Shown here one piece after another: positions 32,846 to 40,964 of a stretch of DNA of 64,000 nucleotides. How positions within the stretch are numbered: the first letter of the stretch is position 1; the number at the start of each line of letters is the position of its first letter. Position numbers and translations under genes: made by a program. The notes below the pieces were generated by a model that saw only the letters and a list, made by a program, of their open reading frames with translations, was not told where the DNA came from and searched no databases. Origin of the DNA: Crocinitomix sp. Lineage in GTDB: Bacteria > Bacteroidota > Bacteroidia > Flavobacteriales_D > Crocinitomicaceae. The stretch spans positions 27,341-91,340 of the forward strand of contig WTCE01000032.1 in NCBI GenBank assembly GCA_013138735.1. Reading direction: 5' to 3'.

Positions 32846-33853
32846 TTATTCCCCTTGATAATCATCTTCAAACCAAGTACCGTACTTGAAGGTATCCGTA
32901 CCTGAATAATACCACTTTCCTTTTCCTTGGAAGTATCCATTGACAAATTCGCCTTCATAATAATCGCCGCTTGCAAATAGATACTTGCCCTCCCCATGTA
33001 ATTCGCCATTTACGAAATCACCTTCATAAATATCATCATTATAATAGTATTGAGTGCCAGTGCCCTCCTTTTCATCTGCCGCCCATTCTCCTTGATAGGT
33101 TGTGCCATCTGGATACTGATAAAAACCTTGACCTGATCGTTCGTCGTTTTCATATTCACCTTCATACCAATCAGATTCATCATAGATTAACTTACCCTCA
33201 CCCTCAAATTTAGCATTAACATGATCACCTTCGTAATAACTTGTTGGCGAAAAATAAAATTTACCTACACCATTCGGTATTCCATTTACCACAGGTCCAT
33301 CATACAAATAATAGGTATCCCAATATTCTGATGTGATATATTGTAGTTCATATTTCACATAAGTTCGAGAGGAGCTTTCTTCGACTGATAAATATTCAGG
33401 TGAAGGCGAAAACAAATAGTCAATCTCATCCCCATGTAATGCAAATATCGAATGAGGCTGCACAGCAAACATGATGTTAATCAACTCTTGCGATTCATCA
33501 GTAAGATCATCTGAATAATCCGCACGAATTATGACACATGTATCAACGGAATTATTAATAATGAGGTCTCCTCTTTCAAGTTTAGGTATGGTTTCTTTTG
33601 TCCCATCTTTGAATTCAAATTCTACGGAGCCTAACATAGAATATTGTGAAGCTACCTCATCTTCAATCACAATAATGGTTGTTCTTAGACTGAAAAAGAT
33701 CACTCCCACAACCACTGCTGCAATAGCACCTGAACCAGCACTAATATTGAAGGCTACTTTCTTTTTTTCATGCAAAAACCAATAAATCGATCCTCCGATT
33801 ACAATTACACTTATTCCGATTAATATAAGAAAGCCGTTTGAACTGAATAACAT
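32846..33853 (-). CDS. Membrane protein with MORN repeats
   Basis: The product is 335 residues. Two transmembrane helices (about 5-26 and 37-58) are followed by a beta-rich middle part (about 70-175). About six MORN repeats make up the C-terminal half, with typical Y.GE/G.G.G spacing: YYEGDHVNAKFEGEGKLIY, DWYEGEYENDERSGQGFYQY, TYQGEWAADEKEGTGTQYYY, IYEGDFVNGELHGEGKYLF and YYEGEFVNGYFQGKGKWYY. MORN repeats mediate membrane or protein contacts; no enzymatic domain is present. A -7 like element (TAGGTTTG, 33872-33879) lies 18 bp upstream. Confidence 0.82.
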   Translation of the reverse strand: MLFSSNGFLILIGISVIVIGGSIYWFLHEKKKVAFNISAGSGAIAAVVVGVIFFSLRTTIIVIEDEVASQYSMLGSVEFEFKDGTKETIPKLERGDLIINNSVDTCVIIRADYSDDLTDESQELINIMFAVQPHSIFALHGDEIDYLFSPSPEYLSVEESSSRTYVKYELQYITSEYWDTYYLYDGPVVNGIPNGVGKFYFSPTSYYEGDHVNAKFEGEGKLIYDESDWYEGEYENDERSGQGFYQYPDGTTYQGEWAADEKEGTGTQYYYNDDIYEGDFVNGELHGEGKYLFASGDYYEGEFVNGYFQGKGKWYYSGTDTFKYGTWFEDDYQGE

Positions 33854-33871
33854 AGCGAATTATTTTAGAGA

Positions 33872-33879
33872 CAAACCTA
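33872..33879 (-). promoter_or_regulatory. Candidate -7 element of the MORN gene
   Basis: The minus strand reads TAGGTTTG, matching TAnnTTTG, 18 bp before the ATG. Confidence 0.35.
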
Positions 33880-33908
33880 CTAAAATTTATAAAATAAGTC
33901 AACAAAAA

Positions 33909-33942
33909 AAAAGGTTGTTATGCAAATGCATAACAACCTTTT
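33909..33942. terminator. Bidirectional intrinsic terminator
   Basis: AAAAGGTTGTTATGCA pairs perfectly with its complement around an AA loop. It lies 22 bp beyond the SusD gene stop and before the MORN promoter. Confidence 0.88.
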
Positions 33943-33963
33943 AATTAATTTTTATTCTTACTC

Positions 33964-35256
33964 TTAATCCCAATCAACTGAATTGAAAATCGTCGCACTT
34001 GGCGTGTTCGAATTTAAGTTCAACTCTTCTTGCGGATACGGGTATCTACGAGGAATTGCAGTTCCAGTATTTGGTGTCAAAGCAGGAAGTCCTGTTCTTC
34101 TCCAATCGTTAAACACTTCCGGATCTTGAAACAAAGCAATATACTTTTGTGTCATGATATGGTCCAATGTTAAAGAACCTGCTCCTGGATCAATCTCTGG
34201 TTGAGCAATATAAGCTGCAGCACTATCTGCATAACCTACCATACCAAAAGACAAATTGATTGCCTCAATGTATAAAGGATGTGCAGCAGCAGCTCCAAAC
34301 TCATGGAAAGTACACTCAGCTTCAATGAATTTTTGTTCTGTCACTGTTCCTAAGAATACTGAACGATCACCAGTCATGAATGGATGTGCATCATCAAAAG
34401 CATGATCATACAAGTGTCTACGTGGATCATTTAGATCGTTGATTAACTCTTGTAATTTACTCCCAATTGCGCAATCTCCACGTTGCTCATTAAACTGAAA
34501 CGCTGGGTTAGCATTACCACCACCTGCAAAAGGGAATCCGCAATCGGCAGTTAAACCACCTGCAGCAATCGCATTCAATGCGCTTGAATAATTACCTGCA
34601 TCCATTTTCGCTCTGTGTAAATATGCTCTAGCTTCGATAAAATTAGCAAAGCCAATCCAACTTGCAGCATCACCAGCGAAGAGAGCATCTTCTGCTCCTG
34701 GAACAACTGGTCCACCATCTACCAAGTTTAGATTTGTTTTAGCCGAAGCTAACAACGTAAAAACAGTCGAATAGATGTCTGCCTGTGAATCATAAACAGG
34801 TTGCAAATTCTCAGCACCCTGAAACGCTTCTGCATATGGAGCGGCATTCCAATTATCAGTGACAACTAATAATGTATAAGCTTGCAACACTTCTGCTACG
34901 CCTTGATAATGTAGCCAGCCATCTGCTTCAGCAGCTGCTTTTAATTGTTTTAGCTCCATTAATACACCTGCATAAAGGTTATCTCCCCAAACAGTATTTA
35001 CATCTTCACTTACAATACCGTAGTTTTGTAATACTGCCCATTGTCTTGACACACCAGTTAAATGTTGTGTAAAAATAGAAGAGTGTCTAGAAAGGTCACC
35101 ACCATAAGCATATGCTAGTGTTCCTTCAACACCACCCAAAATTACATTTGGTGGTGCGGTTAATGGTTGATCTGGATCTGTGTTAATGTCTTCAAAGTGC
35201 TTTTTACACGAAGTAAAGATTAGCGCTAATCCAACGATAAATAATAAATTTCTCAT
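33964..35256 (-). CDS. SusD/RagB-like outer membrane lipoprotein
   Basis: The product is 430 residues with lipobox FTSC (Cys 17). The opening (KKHFEDINTDPDQPLTAPPN) and TPR-type helices with LYAGVLMELKQLKAAAEADG, VAEVLQAYTLLVVTDNWNAA and YIALFQDPEVFNDWRRTGLP identify the SusD-like_2 family. SusD proteins form the lid over their SusC barrel and capture glycans, peptides or other nutrients. It lies 11 bp after the SusC gene, so it belongs to the same operon. The substrate cannot be told; no degradative enzyme is adjacent. Confidence 0.92.
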   Translation of the reverse strand: MRNLLFIVGLALIFTSCKKHFEDINTDPDQPLTAPPNVILGGVEGTLAYAYGGDLSRHSSIFTQHLTGVSRQWAVLQNYGIVSEDVNTVWGDNLYAGVLMELKQLKAAAEADGWLHYQGVAEVLQAYTLLVVTDNWNAAPYAEAFQGAENLQPVYDSQADIYSTVFTLLASAKTNLNLVDGGPVVPGAEDALFAGDAASWIGFANFIEARAYLHRAKMDAGNYSSALNAIAAGGLTADCGFPFAGGGNANPAFQFNEQRGDCAIGSKLQELINDLNDPRRHLYDHAFDDAHPFMTGDRSVFLGTVTEQKFIEAECTFHEFGAAAAHPLYIEAINLSFGMVGYADSAAAYIAQPEIDPGAGSLTLDHIMTQKYIALFQDPEVFNDWRRTGLPALTPNTGTAIPRRYPYPQEELNLNSNTPSATIFNSVDWD

Positions 35257-35267
35257 TTTATTTCGTT

Positions 35268-38200
35268 TTAAAATTTAACATTAATCCCAAACGTTACTGA
35301 ACGTGTGTTTGGCATATTAAAATAATCTAATCCCTGTCCGTTACTTGAACTACCTAGTAAACTTGTTTCTGGATCAATTCCTTCATAAGGAGTGAATAAT
35401 AACAAGTTATTACCTGATAAAGTGAAACGTACTTCGCTTAATGCGTTTCCAACTAATTTTTTAGCAGGAACAGCATATGAAAGTGAAGCATTTCTTAAAC
35501 GGTAAGTACTAGCATCTTGAATAAAGTGTTCAGCAACTGATCCGAATCCTCCTCCGTTGTCAGTATACCAATCTTCATTCAATCCAACAAGTACGTCATT
35601 TGTACCTGAAGTAACAACGTTACCGTCAGCATCAACATGACCAGCAATACCTTCAAATACAGTTGTCTCAGCTCCTGGGATATCTCTATTTTCTGTGTTT
35701 GCACTTGTTCCGAAGAATGTCATAGCACCTTGTGTACCATTCCACATTTCTCCACCAACTTTCATATCGAATAAGAAAGATAATGTGAAATCTGCTACTC
35801 TTAATCTATTCGTGATTCCTAATAAGAAATCAGGATTTGGATTACCAATCACTTCTAATTCAGAGCTAGCTAATGGATAACCATAAAGAAAGCTAGTAGG
35901 ATCATCATTAATAATCATGTTTCCTGCGTCATCTCTTAAGAAAACACCACCATAAATTTGACCGAATTCTTGACCAGGAATGTGATAAACACCAGTTCCT
36001 GTAAATCCTCCTAAGAACAATTGATCTAAACCGTCACTTAGTTCATTTACGATAGTTTTATACTTTGAGAAATTTGCTCCGATCGTCCATTTAACATTTT
36101 TAGTTTGAATTGGTGTTCCAGAAATTGCAACATCCAATCCATTTGTAGTTAAACTACCCGTATTTAAGAAAATAACAGTATATCCTGTAGCTCCTGATAC
36201 CGTCGCTGGTACAATTGCACTTTCAGTTTGTCTGTTGTAGTAAGATACATCAATTGACAATCTTCTATTCCAGAAATTCAAAGCGGTTCCAATCTCAAAC
36301 TCATCAGAAATTTCAGGTAGCAACAATGGATTTCCAGCTACGTTATCTAATAGATAACCTGTAGTTGAGATACCATTTGTCCATCCATCAGCAATATTGT
36401 TAACACCAACTACTGGCGCATATGTAGTACTCGTTGCATAAACAGAAGAAGGCGCTTTCGCCACTCTTGCCCATGAAGCTCTAATTTTTCCGAAAGAAAA
36501 CGCTGAATTATTTTTCAACCCTAACAATTCAGAAAACACAAAACTAGTAGACACTGATGGGTAGAAGAATCCAATATCTGACATGGCAACTTCTTCACCT
36601 GGTACAAGGAATCTAGAATCGTAATCCTGACGACCTGTTACTGTTAAGTATAAGAATTTCTTATACCCTAAGTTAGCACTTGCAAAACCAGAAACTGATC
36701 TGTATTGATCAACATTTCTAATTGAATTAAGAGTACCTGCATTTGATAAATGCGAGAATCCAATGAATCCAAAATCTGTACCTTCTGTATATAGGTTGTT
36801 AAGTGAATAAGAAAATGCATTGAAACCTACTTGGTATTGCAAATCTAAATCACCTTTTTTATCTAAATAAGTTCCTCCAGAAAACAACAAGTATGCATCT
36901 GTTTGCAATACATTATACGTTTCTTCAATGATTTTCCCTGCTGGATTTGCTCTTGAATTAATCGCATAGACCTGTTGACGTCTGTCTGTATAAGTATCTA
37001 GACCGAGATTTGTGCTTACAGTCAAATAGTCTGAGAATTTATACGAAGTTTGGAAGTTTCCTAAGAAACGGTTCACGTTATCGGTAAATGGGTTATTGTT
37101 AACAGTCCACCAAGGATTGTCATAACCACCACCACCACGGAAGTTTCTTTGAGAACCATCTGCAAGGGTATAAACGGTTGGATCATTTACTGGATCAGCG
37201 CTTCCATTTGCATTATCAAATGTAATCGGTGTTCTCATTAAACCTAACATTACACCAGACAAGTTTGAACCTTGCTGAATTCTTACACCACCTGAATTAA
37301 TGTAGTTGGCGCTCGTTGTAATATTCAATTTATTATCCATTAGTTTTATTCCAGAAACGAGACTCACGTTTGTTTTTCCAAATGTATTATTTGGTACTAT
37401 TCCGCTTTCACGTGTATCAGAGACTGAAAATCTAAACGTTGCTGTTTCTCCACCACCAGAGATAGATACGTTATTACGTGTCGTTACACCTGTACGGAAA
37501 AAATTATTAACGTTATCGTAAGGTGTTACTGGTGTACCCCCTGGTAAATCTGACTTTAATGCAATGGCTCCATTGTTATCATAGTCATAAGCTTCGCCAT
37601 CCCAAACTAAATCAGTATAAGCTGGACCCCAACTTGTTAGCCAACCAGTTTCAGGTGCTAAATGTTCAGGAGTTAAACCATCACCACTATACCAAGCTGA
37701 ACCTTGTGAATATGTACTTTGTGTCGCTGGTAATTTATTTACTTGAGAAAAAGAAAGAGATGTTCCTGCTGATACTGTAAGGCCTCCATTAGGATTCGCT
37801 TGACCTTTTTTAGTTGTAATCAGGATTACTCCGTTTGCACCATCAATTCCATAAAGTGCACTGGCTGCTCCACCTTTCAATACAGTAATTGATTCAATAT
37901 CGTCTGGATTTAAATCTATCCCCCGATTTGAATTCGCTACCCCATCTGTGGCATTGCCTTTACTTTCAGAATTTAACTGGTCGTTATTAATTTTAACACC
38001 GTCAATAACAAAGAGCGCTTCATTATCACCTGTTAAAGAAGTAAACCCTCTCAAAACAACTCGAGATGATCCCCCAGCCGTACCTGACGCCTGGGTAACA
38101 TTTGCTCCAGCCACATTACCGGCTAAGGCACTCACCAAGTTGGTTTGATTGGCTCCTCGAAGTTCGTCTCCGGAAACCTGACTTACTGCATATCCAAGCG

Positions 38201-38546
38201 ATTTTTCGTCTCTTTTAATACCGAGTGCGGTAACGACTACTTCATCCAACATACTTAAAGGTTCCATTACAACATCTATTGTTCCTCCAGTTCCGATCTT
38301 TTTAAAGACGGGTTCCATTCCAACAAATGTAAATTTTAATGAATCTGCGCCGTCGGGTACCTGTAACTCATACCTTCCAAGCTCATCTGTGAACGTGCCC
38401 GTGGCAGTTCCGACAATTTTGATTACGACTCCGACTATTCCAGAATCGTCTTCCGAGGAACTAACCGTTCCCGAGATTTTTCGTTGTCCATAGACAACAA
38501 TTTGAACTGCCATTAAGCAGCACATCAAAAGAAATTTTCTTTTCAT
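35268..38546 (-). CDS. SusC/RagA-type TonB-dependent receptor
   Basis: The product is 1092 residues. A signal peptide (1-20) is followed by a carboxypeptidase-D-like regulatory domain (about 21-105, RKISGTVSSSEDDSGIVGVV) and the SusC signature with plug (about 106-240, LDEVVVTALGIKRDEKSLGY, VSALAGNVAGANVTQASGTA, VLRGFTSLTGDNEALFVIDG). The 22-strand barrel ends in an aromatic Phe (GINVKF). It imports a ligand captured by the SusD protein using TonB energy. A long intergenic region upstream holds an inverted repeat, and a LuxR-type response regulator gene precedes it on the same strand. Confidence 0.95.
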   Translation of the reverse strand: MKRKFLLMCCLMAVQIVVYGQRKISGTVSSSEDDSGIVGVVIKIVGTATGTFTDELGRYELQVPDGADSLKFTFVGMEPVFKKIGTGGTIDVVMEPLSMLDEVVVTALGIKRDEKSLGYAVSQVSGDELRGANQTNLVSALAGNVAGANVTQASGTAGGSSRVVLRGFTSLTGDNEALFVIDGVKINNDQLNSESKGNATDGVANSNRGIDLNPDDIESITVLKGGAASALYGIDGANGVILITTKKGQANPNGGLTVSAGTSLSFSQVNKLPATQSTYSQGSAWYSGDGLTPEHLAPETGWLTSWGPAYTDLVWDGEAYDYDNNGAIALKSDLPGGTPVTPYDNVNNFFRTGVTTRNNVSISGGGETATFRFSVSDTRESGIVPNNTFGKTNVSLVSGIKLMDNKLNITTSANYINSGGVRIQQGSNLSGVMLGLMRTPITFDNANGSADPVNDPTVYTLADGSQRNFRGGGGYDNPWWTVNNNPFTDNVNRFLGNFQTSYKFSDYLTVSTNLGLDTYTDRRQQVYAINSRANPAGKIIEETYNVLQTDAYLLFSGGTYLDKKGDLDLQYQVGFNAFSYSLNNLYTEGTDFGFIGFSHLSNAGTLNSIRNVDQYRSVSGFASANLGYKKFLYLTVTGRQDYDSRFLVPGEEVAMSDIGFFYPSVSTSFVFSELLGLKNNSAFSFGKIRASWARVAKAPSSVYATSTTYAPVVGVNNIADGWTNGISTTGYLLDNVAGNPLLLPEISDEFEIGTALNFWNRRLSIDVSYYNRQTESAIVPATVSGATGYTVIFLNTGSLTTNGLDVAISGTPIQTKNVKWTIGANFSKYKTIVNELSDGLDQLFLGGFTGTGVYHIPGQEFGQIYGGVFLRDDAGNMIINDDPTSFLYGYPLASSELEVIGNPNPDFLLGITNRLRVADFTLSFLFDMKVGGEMWNGTQGAMTFFGTSANTENRDIPGAETTVFEGIAGHVDADGNVVTSGTNDVLVGLNEDWYTDNGGGFGSVAEHFIQDASTYRLRNASLSYAVPAKKLVGNALSEVRFTLSGNNLLLFTPYEGIDPETSLLGSSSNGQGLDYFNMPNTRSVTFGINVKF

Positions 38547-38981
38547 GGGTTTAAATTTTAGTTAAAAAAAATGTTAGTGCAAAATGCGGTTTAATGTAAG
38601 CGAAAACACGTATGCAATTTGCTACTATACATTACTTAAGTTAATCATTTATGTAATAAATGCTGTTCAACAGGGACTAAATCTATTAACAAACAATGAG
38701 TTGCAGCAAAGGTCATTACAACAACATCCTTGACGGTTATTGGGATTCGGTATTTATTATGCGCGCAGAATAAAGTTGAAAAAATATGTTTTTAAAAAGT
38801 TAATATTTCTATTAAAAGATGCTTTTTTGTTAATTTTTCATCTAAATCGTCTTTAAAAGGAACCTCAAGTTAGCCGTTTTAATCCATCTTAAAATCACAA
38901 GATATTTACGTATTAATACGGACTAGATTTATGCGATAAAAAAGCGGAAATTGGGTCGGAATTAAACGAAAAGGAGAAAGT
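38547..38981. promoter_or_regulatory. Gene-free upstream region of the SusCD operon
   Basis: 435 bp without a gene. It contains an inverted repeat CATTTAT-GTA-ATAAATG at 38646-38662, 100 bp before the susC-like ATG, which could be an operator. No canonical -7 element was found. Confidence 0.4.
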
Positions 38982-39656
38982 CTAACCCTCTGTCGAAAAA
39001 AGATACTTATTTGGCGTAATATGTTTTTCTTTTACGGCATACATGACAATACCTGCTGTATTCTTAACACCTAACTTTGCCATGATGTTTTTACGGTGCG
39101 TATTTACAGTGTGTTTACTCAAGAAAAGCTTTTCGCTAATTTCAACATTCGTATATCCTTCAGCAATTAAGGTAATGACCTCAATTTCTCTCACTGAAAG
39201 TACAATTGGTTCGCAAGTGAACTCAGCATCACTCAGCTCTTCTACATCAATTCCTTCTTTATGAATGGTTTCTAATATTTGACCGCAAAAAAACTTCTTG
39301 CCTAGGTATGTTTCATTCACTGAATCGAGAATCTCTGCAATACTACAATCCTTTTTTATATGAGAGCGTACCCCACTTTTTAAGGCATGAACTAGTGTTT
39401 GCCCAGATTGCATGGGTGTAATTGCTACAAATTGAATATCTGGAGACTGGGCCAAAGCTTTAGGAATAACATCAATCGTAAACCCTTCACCTGTGTAGTC
39501 AATTAAAACTACATCAGGTTTAAATGACTTGATTTGGCTCAATAAATCTTTTGAATTAGCTGCTTCACCAATGATTTGCACATTGGCATTTTTGAAGATG
39601 GTCCTTAAACCAATTCTTACAATTTCGTTTTCTTCAGCTAAGATTAAGTTGACCAC
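38982..39656 (-). CDS. NarL/FixJ-type response regulator
   Basis: The product is 224 residues. In the receiver domain (about 1-125) the phosphorylated Asp is D53 (VLIDYTGEGF), the acidic pair is E8-E9, and the switch region is FVAITPMQS. The C-terminal LuxR helix-turn-helix has VLSVREIEVITLIAEGYTNV, EISEKLFLSKHTVNTHRKNI and MAKLGVKNTAGIV. No sensor kinase is next to it. It is encoded just upstream of the SusC operon on the same strand; a regulatory link is possible, not shown. A -7 element (TATCTTTG, 39681-39688) lies 24 bp upstream. Confidence 0.9.
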   Translation of the reverse strand: MVNLILAEENEIVRIGLRTIFKNANVQIIGEAANSKDLLSQIKSFKPDVVLIDYTGEGFTIDVIPKALAQSPDIQFVAITPMQSGQTLVHALKSGVRSHIKKDCSIAEILDSVNETYLGKKFFCGQILETIHKEGIDVEELSDAEFTCEPIVLSVREIEVITLIAEGYTNVEISEKLFLSKHTVNTHRKNIMAKLGVKNTAGIVMYAVKEKHITPNKYLFSTEG

Positions 39657-39680
39657 TATTTAGAATGATTATTAATAAGA

Positions 39681-39688
39681 CAAAGATA
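39681..39688 (-). promoter_or_regulatory. Candidate -7 element of the response regulator gene
   Basis: The minus strand reads TATCTTTG, matching TAnnTTTG, 24 bp before the ATG. Confidence 0.4.
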
Positions 39689-39734
39689 TAAAACTATCCT
39701 TAATTCTGAGTCATTCGGATCAAGAATTTAATGG

Positions 39735-40147
39735 CTAGTATTTAGATCGCTGCGCTACTAGTATTTAGATCGCTGCGCTACTAGTATTTAGACCGCTACG
39801 CTGTTAGTACTTAGACCGCTCGTTTTACTCGCTGTTGAGACAAAGAGAAAAGAGCAAAGATGAAAGATGAAAGAGTAAAGAGTAAAGAGTAAAGATGAAA
39901 GAGTAAAGATGAAAGAGCAAAGATGAAAAAGTATTTAACTATTGACTATTCCCTAATAACTATTGACTTTTTTGCCTATTTCCTTTTTAGTATTTAGACC
40001 GCTACGCTGTTAGTACTTAGACCGCTCGTTTTACTCGCTGTTGAGACAAAGAGAAAAGAGCAAAGAGTAAAGAGTAAAGAGTAAAGATGAAAAACTATTT
40101 AACTATTGACTATTCCCTAATAACTATTGACTTTTTTGCCTTTTGCC
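39735..40147. repeat. Repeat patch: tandem 23-mers and a duplicated purine-rich block
   Basis: Units of CTAGTATTTAGATCGCTGCG-type 23-mers run from 39735. The block 39784-39976 then recurs at 39989-40140. Each copy has GTATTTAGACCGCTACGCTG, then CGCTCGTTTTACTCGCTG, then a tract of AAAGAGTAAAGATG-like heptamers of different length, then ACTATTGACTATTCCCTAAT. The 500-bp gap between genes is filled almost wholly by these repeats; there is no ORF. Confidence 0.85.
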
Positions 40148-40156
40148 TAAAACAAA

Positions 40157-40678
40157 TCAAAATCTAAACCCTAATTTTGCGCCGCCATAAATATTATTTC
40201 CTTTGCTGTAGGAATTACGTTGGTAAGCCACTTCAATAGACCAAGCTATTTTATTCTTTTTGATTCGTTGAATACCAAAGGGCACATACAGGTTATAATT
40301 ACGAACATCATTCCCCGTATATTCAAAGCCGGAGTACACGCCTAAATAGGGTGTTAAATTAAGTGGTGTTTTTCCTAAAAAGTGATATCTACCACCAGCG
40401 AAAAAGCCGACATCTGGTGTGAAATTACGGATACCACTACCTACTTCTAAGGCTATTTTTGGTGTTATAAAATAATCGAATGAAAGACCAATGAGGCCGT
40501 GCGGTCCACCTCCATAAATATTGAAGCCAGCGGGATATTGCGCTCGGCGATTGAATTTTCTTTTTTTCTTTAATAAGTCAAATTCTGCTTTAGGATCCAA
40601 GGCTGTATTAATTTCAATATTATTTGAAAAAGATACACTTGCACTCATTAATGCTATCGCTAATAAAATCTGTTTCAT
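40157..40678 (-). CDS. Small outer membrane beta-barrel protein
   Basis: The product is 173 residues with a signal peptide (about 1-18, MKQILLAIALMSASVSFS). A short charged linker (DLLKKKRKFNRRA) leads to amphipathic strands: GFNIYGGGPHGLIGLSFDYF, IALEVGSGIRNFTPDVGFFA and GGAKLGFRF. The last residue is Phe, as usual for barrels inserted by the BAM complex. Size suggests an eight-stranded OmpA/OmpX-type barrel. It is monocistronic and surrounded on both sides by dispersed repeats. Confidence 0.7.
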   Translation of the reverse strand: MKQILLAIALMSASVSFSNNIEINTALDPKAEFDLLKKKRKFNRRAQYPAGFNIYGGGPHGLIGLSFDYFITPKIALEVGSGIRNFTPDVGFFAGGRYHFLGKTPLNLTPYLGVYSGFEYTGNDVRNYNLYVPFGIQRIKKNKIAWSIEVAYQRNSYSKGNNIYGGAKLGFRF

Positions 40679-40727
40679 GCCTTTAATTTAGGTTAATTAA
40701 AACAAAGAGCGTACCAATGTGTTTTTT

Positions 40728-40919
40728 TAGTATTTAGACCGCTGCGCTGTTAGTACTTAGACCGCTCGTTTTACTCGCTGTTAGTACTAAGTACTGGTTT
40801 AAGAAACCCAAGACGGAACGCTGAGGCGCACATAGTGTAAAACTCGTTTTGCTCGCTGTAAGTACCGAGTACTTGGTACTAAGTACTAAGTACTGGTTTA
40901 AGAAACCCAAGATGGAACA
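40728..40919. repeat. Dispersed 23-mer units followed by a second direct repeat
   Basis: 23-mer units lie at 40728-40782. The segment AGTACTAAGTACTGGTTTAA...CCCAAGA.GGAAC occurs at about 40782-40818 and again at about 40878-40919. Between them lies a variant of the CTCGTTTT.CTCGCTG motif. Palindromic AGTACT sites recur throughout. Confidence 0.75.
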
Positions 40920-40964
40920 TTGAAAGTACGCATTACGAAACTCGAAGTGTGGACAGAACTCTGT

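Noticed and set aside
39735..40147. Possible CRISPR array
   Set aside because: Units are head-to-tail with no unique spacers, are only 23 bp long, and no cas gene is present.
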